A DNA stretch of 64,000 nucleotides from Neofusicoccum parvum (lineage: Eukaryota > Ascomycota > Dothideomycetes > Botryosphaeriales > Botryosphaeriaceae), in contig CP087206.1 in assembly GCA_020912385.1 (NCBI GenBank), positions 558,001 through 622,000 on the forward strand. The letters run 5' to 3'. How positions within the stretch are numbered: the stretch's first letter is position 1; every line of letters starts with the position of its first letter. The translations under genes and the position numbers were made by a program. This document shows, piece by piece, positions 45,424-56,811 of the stretch. The notes below the pieces were generated by a model. The model made no database searches. It saw only the letters and a list, made by a program, of their open reading frames with translations, and was not told the origin of the DNA.

Positions 45424-47359
45424 ATGGACAACGTCGACAACTTCCTCGAGAAGGCCGAGAGGGATGCCAGCCCAGAACGCTTTCCCAAAGTCCCCGAGCA
45501 GCATGAGACTCTGGAGCGCACCCACACGGCTTCGACGAGCTCCACCGGCTCTTCTGACTCGACGGCTTCTATAGAACGCCGCGAGATTGGCATTTCCAGA
45601 GTATCCACGGCTCGGGACAATGACCTGGAACGCAATCCCACCGTCCTCAGCAGAATCCAAACAGCACGGAGTCAGCACAGCGGAACCGTCGGCGCCAGCC
45701 TCAAGTCCCGAAAGTCGAACAGGCCGCTGCCCAGCTTCGGCGCTGGGAAGCCTTTCCCGCCGCCTCTGCCGGACCGGGAGGAATATGTCGTGGAGTTTGA
45801 TGGCCCGGAAGACCCAATGCATGCCCAGAACTGGCCATTGAAGAAGAAGCTCCTGACGGCGGTGATGTTGGGATACACTACCTTGACTGCCGCCTTCGGC
45901 AGCTCCATTTTCTCCTCAGCCACTCGGGTTGTGGCACAGAAGTTCGAAGTCAGCACAGAAGTTGGTATTCTGGGTGTGTCTCTGTACGTCCTGGGATTCG
46001 CGACGGGTCCCATCCTCTGGGCACCAGCATCCGAGTTGTACGGGCGTAGGAAGCCTCTCGTCATCGCTTCCTTTGGTTTCTCCATTTTCTTCATCGCCTG
46101 CGCTACGGCAAAAGACCTGCAAACGGTGCTGCTCTGCCGTTTCTGGAGTGGCTTCTTCGGCGCCTGCCCCCTGACCATTGTCGCCGCCGTCTTCTCGGAC
46201 ATGTTCGACAACAGGACTCGTGGTATCGCCATTACCGTGTTTTCCATGACCGTCTTCACCGGCCCGCTGCTCGCCCCCTTTATCGGCGGTTTCATTACCA
46301 TGTCACATCTCGGTTGGCGCTGGACTCAGTACATCGTGTCGTTCATGGGCTTCTTCGCTTTCGCCATGAATCTGCTCTTCCTTGAGGAGACATACCCGCC
46401 CGTCATTCTCGTCCAGAAGGCCGAGGAGCTCCGCCGCAGGACCAAGAACTGGGGCATCCACGCCAAGCAGGAGGAGATTGAAATCGACTTCAAGGAGCTC
46501 GTCGAGAAGAACTTCAGCCGCCCGCTCCGCATGCTAATTTCCGAGCCCATCGTCCTGCTGCTCTCCATCTACATGGTAAACCCACCCCCTTTCCAACCCG
46601 GACATATCCGCAGATATCCGTACCCACTCCACCACGTTCACCATCCCCACTAACACGACCAAACACAGGCCTTCGTCTACGGCATCCTCTACCTCTTCCT
46701 CACCGCCTACCCCATCGTCTTCCAGCAGATCCACGGCATGAACCTCGGCGTCGGCGGCCTCCCCTACTTCGGCATGATCCTGGGCCAGCTGCTCGCCGGC
46801 ACCTTCATCGTGCTGCGCCAGCCCGGCTACCAGCGCAAGCTCGCCGCCAACAACGACTGGCCCGTGCCCGAGTGGCGCCTGCCGGAGGTCATCATCGGCG
46901 GCGTGGCCTTTGCGATCGGCCTCTTCTGGTTCGCCTGGACCGGCTACACCAAGGACATCCACTGGATCGTGCCGACGCTGAGCGGCCTGTGCTCCGGCTT
47001 CGGCCTGATGGCCATCTTCTTGCAGAGCTTGAACTACCTGGTGGACGCGTATCTGATGGTGAGCCACTGCTTCCCCCCGTCCTTCACTCATGCATAATCG
47101 GGCCACTGACTTTTTTCCCCCCCGACAGTTCGCCGCTTCCGCCATCGCTGCAAACACCTTCCTCCGCTCCCTCTGCGGTGCCGGCTTCCCGCTTTTCGCC
47201 ACTTACATGTTCAACGGCATGGGCGTGCAGTGGGCCGGCACGCTGCTCGGCTGCGTCGCGGCGGTTCTGGTGCCCGTGCCCATCCTGTTCTACCTCAAGG
47301 GCGCGAAGATTAGAGAGAGGAGCGCGTTTGCGCCGACGAAGCCTTTTGGCGTTGAGTAA
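45424..47359 (+). CDS. MFS transporter, DHA1 (Tpo1/Flu1-like drug or polyamine efflux)
   Basis: Exons 45424-46575, 46669-47058 and 47129-47359, all phase 0, give 590 residues. A long Ser/Thr/Arg-rich N-terminal tail (about 135 residues) precedes the conserved [15 protein letters not shown] entry to helix 1. Twelve hydrophobic segments follow, with the loop 2-3 motif [16 protein letters not shown] and the helix-5 antiporter-like stretch [20 protein letters not shown]. The [10 protein letters not shown] element after helix 6 and the central cytosolic loop with [12 protein letters not shown] are typical of this family. The substrate is unknown. Basal regulation may come from phosphorylation of the tail; that is inference. 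Confidence 0.9.
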
Positions 47360-48029
47360 ACGATACAGAAAACTAATAGGAAGAAAAGAAAAGAGATGTA
47401 GCAAGAGGCGGAGATGTGGGCGCTAGCTATTGTTGATGTTGTTGAGCACAGTTTCATACCCCGATGTTTTGTTGAACGTTATAGATTAGTCGGTTGACTA
47501 CGGCGGATGGACAAAACGCCTGAAAGGCGCACATGCACGGTGCTTGGGAGTTTGATGACTTGATGCTTTCTTCTTTCCAGTCTTCTTCGTTATTCATCTC
47601 TGGCATTCCCGTGGCATTCTTTGAGGGATGCTGTTTGTAGACACGGGTTTGCCGCTGGTTACGGAAACGAGTTATGCCTCGTCAGTTACGACGTAAATAT
47701 ATAATGCACCCCAGACTACTCCAATTGCCTTGCGTTGATTGATGTTTGATCCGGAATGCGTCTAATTTGTTCTAATAATTTTCTTTGAAGTCTTGCTTCT
47801 TGTTTCTCGTCGCCATGCTCGTTCCAAAAGCTTCCCCGCCTCAACGCCATCATTGATGCATGCAGTTTACATACTTTTTCATTCATCGCCATCCCCTTTT
47901 TACCTCAACGCCCTCAACACCAATTGCCCTCGCTTCCACAATGCCAGCATGCCGTAGCTGTCTCAGACCTTCTCCCGCCCACGTGGGCCGTTTTTGCTCC
48001 GATATACGCCTCAACCCACTTTTTATCCT
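47360..48029. other. Convergent 3' region, nothing recognised
   Basis: Between the 3' ends of the MFS and CHORD-CS genes; likely UTRs. Confidence 0.5.
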
Positions 48030-49093
48030 CTACACCCGTCCAGCCCTGCCTGTCTGAATGATCTCACCCGTGCGCGGATCATCAGCGCGCAGCACCGGCC
48101 AGCTCGAGCCATCAGCTTTCTGCAGCTCGAGCTCGAGCTTGGTCCCCATAACCTTGAACGAGCTGGCGGCCGGGTCGATCGGCGCAAACAGCTGCATATC
48201 GGTGGTATAGCGTTTCTTATCCAAGGTGTGCAAATCGAGCTTGATACTCGTCGCGCCGAGCTCAATCGTCGAGGTCGCCTTGTCGATTTTCTTCAGGAAG
48301 AGTGACGCAATGACCGTAGTCGTAGTCTGGTAGAAATCGGACCTGCCAAACACGCCTTGTCAGCCCTCACCGATGCCTCCAGCCCAGACGGCGCGATGAG
48401 AACCCCAAACTCACCTCACGCTCTCCACCACGTCCTCGGCCGCCTCGTCCTTCTTCCTGCCGACGAACAGGTGCCGGTCCTTGGTCGCGCAGCCCTCGAT
48501 GCGCATGAACTCGTCGAACTCCAGCACCCGCCGCTTGCAGCAGCTGTACCCCTTGCTGCCCTCGTGGAAGATGGGGAACCCCGGGTGGTGCACGCACGCC
48601 TCGTCGCCGTCGCGGCTGCCCGAGTACGTCGCCCCGCACGCCTTGCGCTTGCACGTCGCGCCCGCCGGCACCGGCACCGCCGGATCGTCCTCCTCGTCCT
48701 CCTGCGGCGCGGGGCTCTTGGCTGGTGGCGGCACCGCGGCGGCCGCCTGCGCCTGCTGCGTCGGCAGCCGCGGGGGCTCGGGCAACGCGGGCTCGGGCGC
48801 GTCGGCGGCGGCGGCTTTGGGGGGCTCGGCGGGGGTGTCGTCGACGTCGGAGTGCGCGCCGGTGGTGCAGGGCGGGATGGCGAGGAATTCGTCGAAGGTG
48901 AGGACGCGGGGCTTGCAGCATTTCCAGCCTGGTGGGGTTAGTGGGGGAACGCGGTTGCGGCGGGCGGGAGGGGGGTCGTGGGTGTACCTTTCTGGCCTTC
49001 GTGGAAGACGGGGGGCCCGGGGTGGTAGACGCAGGGCTCGGAGTCGTCTTCGTAGACTTTGCCGCAGCCCTTGTGGACGCACTTCTTGGCCAT
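48030..49093 (-). CDS. CHORD-CS domain protein (Chp1/CHORDC1/RAR1-like co-chaperone)
   Basis: Exons 49093-48988, 48928-48415 and 48342-48030 give 310 residues. CHORD 1 (5-61) runs from CVHKGCGKVY through [20 protein letters not shown] to FDEFLAIPPCTTGAH. A Pro/Ala linker (62-127) with an acidic EDEEDD patch follows. CHORD 2 (128-187) has CKRKACGATY, CVHHPGFPIFHEGSKGYSCC and FDEFMRIEGCATKDRH. The CS domain (about 208-300) contains TTVIASLFLKKIDK, SIKLDLHT and KLELELQKADG. Such proteins bind Hsp90; plant RAR1 with SGT1 stabilises NLR receptors, and animal CHORDC1 and melusin carry the same fusion. All ligands are present. It lies 2.4 kb from a HeLo/NLR pair. Confidence 0.93.
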
Positions 49094-49431
49094 GGTGGAG
49101 GGAGTTGTGCTCGGCGGGTGGGCGGTGGTGTGCGGTGCAGTTCTCGGGCGAATTGGTGGGGAGGAGGGAGAGAGACGGCGGGTGGAGGCTGAGGGCAGCG
49201 CTGGCGGTGAGGTTCTGGAGGAGTTCCTGGGGGCGCGCGCACAACTGGCAGCGCAGTGGGATGTGCAGCCAGTGACGTGAGAAAGTTCGAGAACGCGGGT
49301 GGGTAGGGCTGCGCCCGCCCTCACCGCCCGCGGGCCCTCGGCGTCTGCCCCGGTCCGGAAGGTTGACGCGTGAGACTCAAACGCCTTTTCCGCCGCCGCG
49401 TCTCCGCCCTGCCCCCAGCCAGCCTGCCGCC
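49094..49431. other. Divergent promoter region
   Basis: Between the starts of the CHORD-CS and glutaredoxin-like genes. GC-rich, no discrete element identified. Confidence 0.5.
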
Positions 49432-49821
49432 ATGTTTCTCCCAACGGCCCGCCTGCTGCAGCGCGTCTGTCGCATCACTCTCTTCACGCGCCAGGGCTGC
49501 TCGCTCTGCGACAATGCCAAGGGCGTGCTGTCAAACGTCTGGGACAAGCGGCCGTTCGAGTACACCGAAATCGACGTCATGGTCGCCGGCCAGCAGAAGT
49601 GGAAGGACGTCTACGAATTCGACACGCCCGTAGTAAGATGGCTTTGCGCACCGTCGAGTTGGTGAGCGCGACAGCTCACGGCCATGCAGATCCACGTGGA
49701 GAAGAAGCCGGCCAAGGACAGCCAGGAGACGACAACCGCGGCGCGGAAGCTGATGCATCGCTTCAAGGAGGAGCAGGTCGAGGCGCTGATGGACGAGGCG
49801 GAAAAAGACACGACCGAGTAA
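49432..49821 (+). CDS. Glutaredoxin-like (DUF836) protein
   Basis: Exons 49432-49632 and 49690-49821 (57-nt intron, phase 0) give 110 residues. A thioredoxin-fold start RITLFTRQGCSLCDNAKGVL has a CxxC pair (CSLC), followed by FEYTEIDVMVAG and the cis-Pro-type YEFDTPVIHV. This is the short fungal family that includes yeast YDR286C, of unknown substrate. The basic hydrophobic N-terminus (FLPTARLLQRVC) could be a mitochondrial signal, but it is short. The intron falls exactly between the Val and Ile of the conserved TPVIHV strand, which supports the model. Confidence 0.85.
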
Positions 49822-50031
49822 CGGCGTTTGAAAGTGCCCAATGCGTCTCCCACCCGGCTCGTCGGCAGGATGCTGAGGCGAACGACGTGGGGTTGCCGAT
49901 CTAGTGCGGGGTGACTTCTTACACGATGCTCTCCGGCAGCAGTCGTCCCATCTTCAATCCCTCTCTGCTATCATCCAATCTGTCGCCCAGCTGTGCTCAA
50001 TCGATCTCCGCTCAAAGAGACCCTATTCAAG

Positions 50032-51117
50032 ATGCAAGCTGCGAACCGCTTCCAGAAGGCCCTCAAGAAGGGCGGGGCTTCCTTCGGAGCATGGCAGGTG
50101 AATAGTCAATGACTCGCCTCGACGGCACATCAGCGTAGTAATTCAGGTTCCAGATGCTGCCCGGGTCCAATCACTCCCGTACTATTGCCAGTGCCAACAT
50201 GGACTGGATCTGCGTAGACATGGAGCATGGGAACATCGACGGTACGAAGTACCCGGTTGCTCTGATGCATTCGATCTGCTCCTCTGATTGATCTACAGAT
50301 GGCCAAATGCATGAGTGTGTGGCGGCAATTGCTAGCTGCGGAGTGAGCCCTCTTGTCCGCATCCCGGCCAACGAAGCTTGGATGGTAAAGCGTTAGTCTC
50401 CCACTCGATGGAACATTAAGCCTGCCGTCTGATTTAACCTGCAGGCGCCCTTGACGCTGGAGCACACGGAATCTGTGTGCCTCTCCTTTACACCGCAGAT
50501 GATGCTCGCAAACTCGTTTCGGCATCCAAGTTCCCTCCTCAGGGTACACGTGGCTTCGGGTCACCTTTTCCGATGGGCAAGTTCTCGAATCAGAGTACCG
50601 CGGAGTACCTCTTGGAGGCGAATGATGCCTTGGTCACTATCGCACAGATCGAGACAAAAGAGGCGTTGGAGAACGTATGTATCAAGTCCTACTCAGGTCT
50701 TTGCAACTCGGTCTAACAGTCTTGGTAGGTCAATGAGATTGCTGCGGTTCCAGGGATTGATGTCCTGCTCATCGGCCCCTTCGATCTCGGCAACAACATC
50801 GGCCATCCGATTCTCGATGGCACAATGCACGATAACCTGAAGTCTGCCATTGACCGCATCCACAAGGCCGCCGTTGACAACGGCAAGCGGACTGGTATCT
50901 ATTGCACCAGCGGCGAGCAAAGCCACGAGTACGCGCAGAAGGGTTTCCACATGGTGAGTTCCGGAATTGGCATTTCATGTAACCGTGTCTGAATTGTTTG
51001 CAGATCTCCGTCGCCGCGGATATGCTTGCCATTCCGAACTATTTCAACAGCGTCCTGGACGTTGCAAGAGGTGGTAGTGTCACGGCGTCGAAGGTGACAG
51101 GACCATACGGACGTTAG
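50032..51117 (+). CDS. HpcH/HpaI-family aldolase
   Basis: Six exons (50032-50097, 50154-50241, 50299-50391, 50445-50674, 50729-50953, 51004-51117) give 271 residues, the family's size. These class II pyruvate aldolases cleave 2-keto-4-hydroxy acids (HpaI type) or act on citramalyl-CoA-like esters. Visible: GAWQMLPGSNHSRTIA, the metal/active-site DWICVDMEHGNID, SPLVRIPANE with the catalytic Arg, DAGAHGICVPLLYT, and the metal ligand region TIAQIETKEALENVNEIAAV with DVLLIGPFDLGNNIG. For the first intron the acceptor at 50153 (ttccag) is preferred over an earlier one, because it restores WQMLPG. The physiological substrate is not evident. Confidence 0.92.
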
Positions 51118-51491
51118 TCAAGAGATATTGATGAGAGTTACGGGCTGTTTCAGATCAGTGACGTCCAGTTCAGGACAATGTCCAAACTTGAGAAAGATGT
51201 TTTGGAATAACCTTAGGCACTTGTTACTTTCTCTCCGCTCAACCTTTGGTTCAATATGCTCATATCTCGTCGTGCGTGCTTCTATCCTCACTCTTTGATC
51301 CCCAGCAGAAAGAATCACATTGATCCAGCGTGTCCCCTCGATTAGACCTTAAAACGTGAACATAATTGCAAGAGTCTCTTGAACATGTGGGTAACATATT
51401 GTTTTGGAAAAACTTTGCATAAATATTAAGGGTCGGAAGAGATATTGAAAGAGCAAATGAGATATGCCAAAGTAGGTAGTAGAGTCTGCGC
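51118..51491. other. Convergent 3' region, nothing recognised
   Basis: Between the aldolase and HeLo-gene 3' ends. AT-rich, likely UTRs. Confidence 0.5.
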
Positions 51492-52262
51492 TCAATCTTT
51501 CCCTCCGAATGAGAATCCACTAATCGTCCCCGTGTTATTACCCAGCTGGAACCCTCGGTTGTTGGCTCCCGAGAACACAACACGAGGCAGCCTCCCCTGT
51601 TCCGCCAACACCTTCCTGATTGCATCTACTAAGGACGGATCCTGCTCCACAGCCACCTCCTCAAGAAGCGGGAGGTCGGCCTGAGCGCCGATGGTTGAGA
51701 TCTCCTCTTCGCAGAGCCTACTCTGCGTTGCCTGCGGCGCAGGTAGTATCTTTTCCAGGCCGTCGACGAGGTCCGTGATATTCTCGATCAGCTCCTCGAA
51801 GTGCTTCTTCTGGTAAAGAGCCCATTTCGTCTTCTGCGTCAGTCCGGCGTGCCTCTGACGATTGACGGCGAGGTTCCGCATCCGCTCGTGGAGCGCAAGC
51901 GCTTTCTCATTCATATCGGCATGTGGATCGTAGACCGCAAGATCGGTATTCGCAGTAGCGGTGCCTCGAAAGGTCTTCGAAATCCCTTCCGCATCGGCGA
52001 AGAGCTCCAGGATGTGGCCGATGTTCCTCCCGGCCTGCCTAGTCTCTCGAGGTGGGAGGGATTCGGCATCGTGGATTTGGATGGCCTCCCCCCAGCGTGA
52101 GAGACGAAGCCTTGCGTTGTCGAGTTTCAGTTGGCTGGTTCCGAAGTCCTTCCCGAAGTTGCGACCGAGCTGGATGTATTCAAAGCATTCGACGGCGTTA
52201 TTGAAAAGGGCCGCGATGCCGACGACTCCGACTGCGAGACCGGCGGGTTCCATTCCAGACAT
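51492..52262 (-). CDS. HeLo-domain cell-death effector with C-terminal amyloid-type motif (HET-S-like)
   Basis: Single exon, 256 residues. The N-terminal ~200 residues match the HeLo (prion-inhibition/propagation) domain: a hydrophobic start MEPAGLAVGVVGIAALFNN, then VECFEYIQLGRNFGKDF, LKLDNARLRLSRWGEAI and a later LTQKTKWALYQKKHFEELIE. In HET-S the hydrophobic N-terminal helix drives membrane damage once the C-terminal motif adopts an amyloid fold. Here the last ~29 residues are Gly/Asn-rich and contain F-S-G-A-N-N-R-G-F-Q-L-G-N-N-T-G-T-I. The same pattern opens the receptor encoded divergently at 52972. The motif resembles the sigma-type fungal amyloid motif (N-x-G-x-Q-x-G-x-N-x-G-x-I) rather than the HET-s repeats. 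The activity is inferred from family, not seen. Confidence 0.85.
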   Translation of the reverse strand: MSGMEPAGLAVGVVGIAALFNNAVECFEYIQLGRNFGKDFGTSQLKLDNARLRLSRWGEAIQIHDAESLPPRETRQAGRNIGHILELFADAEGISKTFRGTATANTDLAVYDPHADMNEKALALHERMRNLAVNRQRHAGLTQKTKWALYQKKHFEELIENITDLVDGLEKILPAPQATQSRLCEEEISTIGAQADLPLLEEVAVEQDPSLVDAIRKVLAEQGRLPRVVFSGANNRGFQLGNNTGTISGFSFGGKD

Positions 52263-52971
52263 TCTAGAGCAGCATGGCAGTTTCTTGTCATTTCAGTACT
52301 AACAAGGCCATCACAGGCCATTCAAAATCTCGTTTCTTCTCAGCCTTGCCGGTCAGCATAATGTGGAAACAGGTTTTTGACGTGAGGCGGACCAAGGCGG
52401 GGCTGTGTCCTTGTGTGGCATCATTTTCAGCCTCGCCGGCAACGTGTCATGCTTCCTACCATTCGATTATCGCCAAGATTCCAGAGCAATGGGAGGGGGA
52501 GTTCCAGGATGGCTGCTGCAGGAAATGAGCAGCGCAAGGAAGACGCTTCCACGGCAGCAACAAGCACAAAAGCTATCCTGAGAGGTGCTTCAACTTCCCG
52601 TGAACGTCAGTCGTCTGGAAATATTGGAACTGGGGCCACTGTTGGAAAAGCCTGCGGCATCATTCGTCAGGCCTGACCGTCCTCATATGATTGTGGCTGC
52701 ATTGAGGCGTGCTGAGTGATCACATCCACCCTGGCGGGTCAAGCTGTGCAAGGGGGGTTGGCCGGCGAGGCTCCCATAACACTTGAAAGCCTTATCATGC
52801 AGCTGGACCGCTCGGGTGCATAGTCAACAAGACACAAGCTTGCTACTCTCTTGAGATTCTGTCTACAATCATTCCGCGCTTTTTTTTTTTTTACTTATTC
52901 AACTTGTCCATTTTCCACGGCTCATTGCCATGTATCTGTAACTTCTGCTCTTCAAAGCAGAAACTTGCGTC
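52263..52971. promoter_or_regulatory. Shared divergent region of the HeLo effector and NLR receptor genes
   Basis: 709 bases between the two start codons, compatible with joint regulation. A T12 run occurs near 52880, about 90 bases before the receptor start. No specific factor site is claimed. Confidence 0.5.
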
Positions 52972-55599
52972 ATGTCCGCACCCGGCCCATCCTCACTCCC
53001 GAGTTCAAGCGCCCTCTTCCCCGGCCCTGAAAATCAAGGAGCCCAGCTCGGATATAATACTGGCACAGTGAACAACATCTTCAACGGACAGCATCGTGAG
53101 ACACCCACTGCTGATTATGAGACCTTCTACTGATGTTCTAGCACGCAGAAGCGCCTACAGTAGCTAAGCCAAAGCCATTCTCCAGCATACCCTACAGGCG
53201 CAACCCGAATTTCGTCGATCGTGGCAGTGTCTTATCTCAGGTTGAACAGAAGCTTCTGGATCCTGCTGCTCGTGTTGCGCTCACAGGCCTTGGAGGTATA
53301 GGGTAAGATGGATCCTATCCCACTACAGGAGAACAAAACTCATTATAATTTGATTAGAAAATCCCAGTTGGCAATAGAGTACTGCTATCGCACTCGAGAC
53401 GCCTCCCCCGAGACGTATGTATTCTGGGTGCATGCCAGTAACGAGGCGCGGTTCGCAGAATCTTACAAGGAAATCGCTATGCGGCTCAAGTTGCCTGTCC
53501 GGCAGGACAATTCTGGAGATGAGATCCTGAAAATGGTAAAGAACTGGCTTGTTGACGAAGAGAATGGCCGTTGGGTCCTTGTTGTGGATAATGCCGACGA
53601 TCCAAACGTGTTTTTCTATCCGAACACAGCGGCCAGTATGGAAAGCGACAATGTTCAGAAGGCCAGAAAGAGCCTCGCATACTTTCTACCTCAATCCATG
53701 AATGGAAAGATTGTTCTTACTTCTAGGTACAAGGAAGTTGCACTCCGTCTCATCGATGGCCCCAAGGATATTCTGGAGGTGAAGCCAATGCTTCAACAAG
53801 AAGCACTGGTTCTATTTCGGAAAAAACTGGACGTCAGCCAGGAGGATGAATCTACCGCTCTGGAGATTATTGAGGCTCTGGATTACATCCCTCTTGCAAT
53901 CGATCAGGCATCAGCGTTTATCGCCCAAAGAACACCTCAAATGTCAATGTCAAAGTATCTTCAGGACTTTCGCAGCAGTGAAGCAGCAGCTTCAGCTCTA
54001 CTCAGCCACGACGTGGGCAATATTTACCGCGACGATGCTGCTTCAAACTCCATTATTTCCACTTGGAAGCTCTCCTGGAATTACCTGGTCTCTCGTCGAC
54101 CAAGCGCCGTATGGCTGTTGTCATTGATGAGTTTCTTCAATTGTCAAGGCATCCCAGATTTTCTCCTCTGCAACTACCGGGATTGGTATGTGGGTGTAAA
54201 TGATACAAATGGCATACCCTGGTGTCTGTTTGACTTCGTTGAAGTTCAGGCCAACCATTCACAACATCCTTCCGGTGAGAGGCTCTCCAAAGCCAGACGC
54301 ATAGTGAGGAAACTATTTTCGCGTCGTCACAAGATTCAAATTCACCCGACGGCAGGAACACACTTGCATGGTCCAGCGTTGGCTGAAAATGATCATTCCA
54401 GATGCAGACACACTGAGCTGAACAACCCACAGGAGTTCCAAGAGGATACCATCATCTTGCGGAACTTCTCAATGATCACAGTCAATATAGATGGATCTAC
54501 ATTTCAAATGCATCCATTAGTCCAGATGGCGACTCGGAACTGGCTGAAAGATTCTGACGAGACGGACACCTGGACATATATGAGTTGGGAAATACTTGCC
54601 AGGGAGTTTCCAATGGCGCCAAGTTACAAACTTTGGGACAGATGCAAGATGCTACTTCCGCACATCGACGTCAACGCGGATGCTCCCTCTGATGGACCTC
54701 CCCTTCACCACTGGGCTCTGCTTCTCACTTCGGTAGCATATTACGAACTCGAACATGGTAATACAGTTCTTACCAAGATGTTGGCCAAGCCCTTGCTACA
54801 CACGGTCAACCAACACGGATTCGATCTTTTTAGCAGCGAAGTTGTTTTCATTGCTACACGAAACTTGTCGGCGGTTTTGATAGTCTCCGGCGAATCATCT
54901 GAAGCAGCGAGGCTACGGCGCGATCTGTTACAGAAAGAATTGATGGCCCTAGGCGCAGAGCAACCTCGCACAACCTATATTCTGGCAATAGCACTTAAAG
55001 AGCTGGGAGAGCTAGATGAAGCAGAAGAAATTTTACGGAAAGCATTGGCGAAAGTCGAGCCTGGATCTTGGAAAAACGAATGCCAAGCTTGTACGATAAG
55101 ATGCAACCTTGGGAATCTCTTGCTACGGAAAGAAAGATGTGAGGAAGCGAGAGACATTCTAAGCCCAGCAACGGAGAACTTGAGAACCTTGATAGGAGCT
55201 AAACACCCCGATACACTGCTTGCTATATATTACCTAGCAGTGGCTTTAAGAAGCTGCGGAGAATTGGATGAAGCGGAGGTCATGTTTCGGGAACAAGCGG
55301 CGGCCCTTGAAGAAGTCTACGGAAAGGGTCATGTTCTGGCATTGGGCACTGCAGTCAATCTAAGCCGTCTATATGTGCACCAGGAAAAATTCGAGCTTGC
55401 AGAGACTATTCTTTATAAAGCGATAGAAGAATTTGTCAGTACTCATGGAGAAGAGCACGAATCCACAGTCGAGTTGAGGTGGAGGTTGGTTCAGTGCCTG
55501 AGGATGCAAAAAAAGTGGGATGCAATCTTGGAATTGGACCCGTCTTCGAAGGATCAGGAGTGGTTTGGAATGGATTTCAAAGTTCAAGAGGAGGGCTAG
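52972..55599 (+). CDS. NB-ARC/TPR NOD-like receptor with N-terminal amyloid-type motif
   Basis: Exons 52972-53095, 53149-53302 and 53358-55599 give 839 residues. Residues 16-37 (F-P-G-P-E-N-Q-G-A-Q-L-G-Y-N-T-G-T-V then NNIF) repeat the motif at the C-terminus of the adjacent HeLo protein. After a short linker, VDRGSVLSQVEQKL leads into NB-ARC. The P-loop GLGGIGKSQ (88-96) is created by the second splice. Walker B is WVLVVDNADDP, RNBS-like GKIVLTSRYKEVAL and the GLPLA-like IPLAIDQASAFI follow. Residues ~600-820 hold TPR repeats (GELDEAEEILRKALA, GELDEAEVMFREQAAALEEV, LAETILYKAIEEF), the ligand-sensing part in this class. Established NLR/effector pairs in fungi transmit the amyloid fold from the receptor N-terminus to the effector. 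All junctions close in frame, so it appears intact. Confidence 0.88.
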
Positions 55600-56811
55600 T
55601 CAAACCAAATTAGCACCATTTTGAACTATCTCGATGAAATGTTTTGGACTATCTTTTGGGCGCGATAAACTAGAACAAATATCATAACGCAAGAGATCTC
55701 TTTCTGAACCTTTCACTGATCAAAACCTCTTGTAAATATTTGGCCGTATGGAATTCGTGGCCTCTGGGAATCTCGACAGTTGTAGCGCTTCTTCCCATGC
55801 AGCTTTCCTACTCCTGGGGTTATAACTCATAAAACACCCAATGGTCTCTCGCCTGCCCCACTAGTCGACGTGACATTAGTGAGATCCTCAGAGGGGAGTG
55901 TTCTTACGGGGTTCTCTGGCTGTAGCTCAGTTAGATCTCGTTAGATTTGATATGAAGTTATGTTGAGTCATACTAGCTGAGATCACCATTGCTCGAGCAA
56001 GGTCCATCGGCCTCTTTCGTCCGGATGACGTGCAGGAGTTGGCTGCAAGAGAAGAAGTTTGGTGCAACGAGGCTTTATATAGTCTAGCTTCCTACGCCCT
56101 GTGCTCACTCAGCGAGACGGCGAATGTGCGGTGGTGCGCAGAGCCCACGTGCAAGGCGGTTCTATAGAACCTCGAAGGGCATCTACTGCCGCTCCAGGAT
56201 GAACCTCCAAAAATATCACTCTAGCGTAGTCCTGAACCAGTCTCAACTGTAGAGACTGAACCCTCAATTTGAAATCAAAAAGTTACATCTTAGAGTTGCC
56301 AGGTCACTTTTGAGAGTTTTTCTTTGTCTCACCTGTGGAAATCCTAAGTATTTGCCAGAAACCAACCACCTAACTCTTTCATTTGTGGGTATTGGATTTG
56401 TCCTAGTAGTCTGGTGGCTTCACCAAGCTACCTTGTGCCTGGAGAAATGTTTCAAAGCTCCGTCGCTATGCTAACCGTTAATCCAATGAAACAGAAGGTC
56501 CAAAAGACCCATCAAACCGTCTGTCGTCTCCTGTCCAGCCGCTAACCATCAATAATTATTAAGTCCTCTCAGGGCTTGTTTCCATTGCCGACCGTGCCAT
56601 CCTGATGCCTTTATGAACCCAGACTAGACAGTCATCCGTATCTGCAGGCCGACCACCTTGTCCGCCCATCGGTTACCAAAAAGCCGTTTACCAGTCACTA
56701 TCAGTCCTTCACGAACCCCATAAAAACCCCAGAACCAAACTCAGCATCCAACCCCCCAATATTTCTGGATCCTTAGCTTGACGCCGTCCTCAGTTCCTTC
56801 TCTCCAAATCC
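55600..56811. other. AT-rich convergent region, nothing recognised
   Basis: 1.2 kb between the receptor's 3' end and the BTB-WW gene's 3' end. No supported frame or tRNA. Confidence 0.5.

Noticed and set aside
55920..55990. tRNA-like box A (tagctcagttag) on the + strand
   Set aside because: No matching box B (GGTTCRANNCC) at the expected distance and no acceptor stem pairing.
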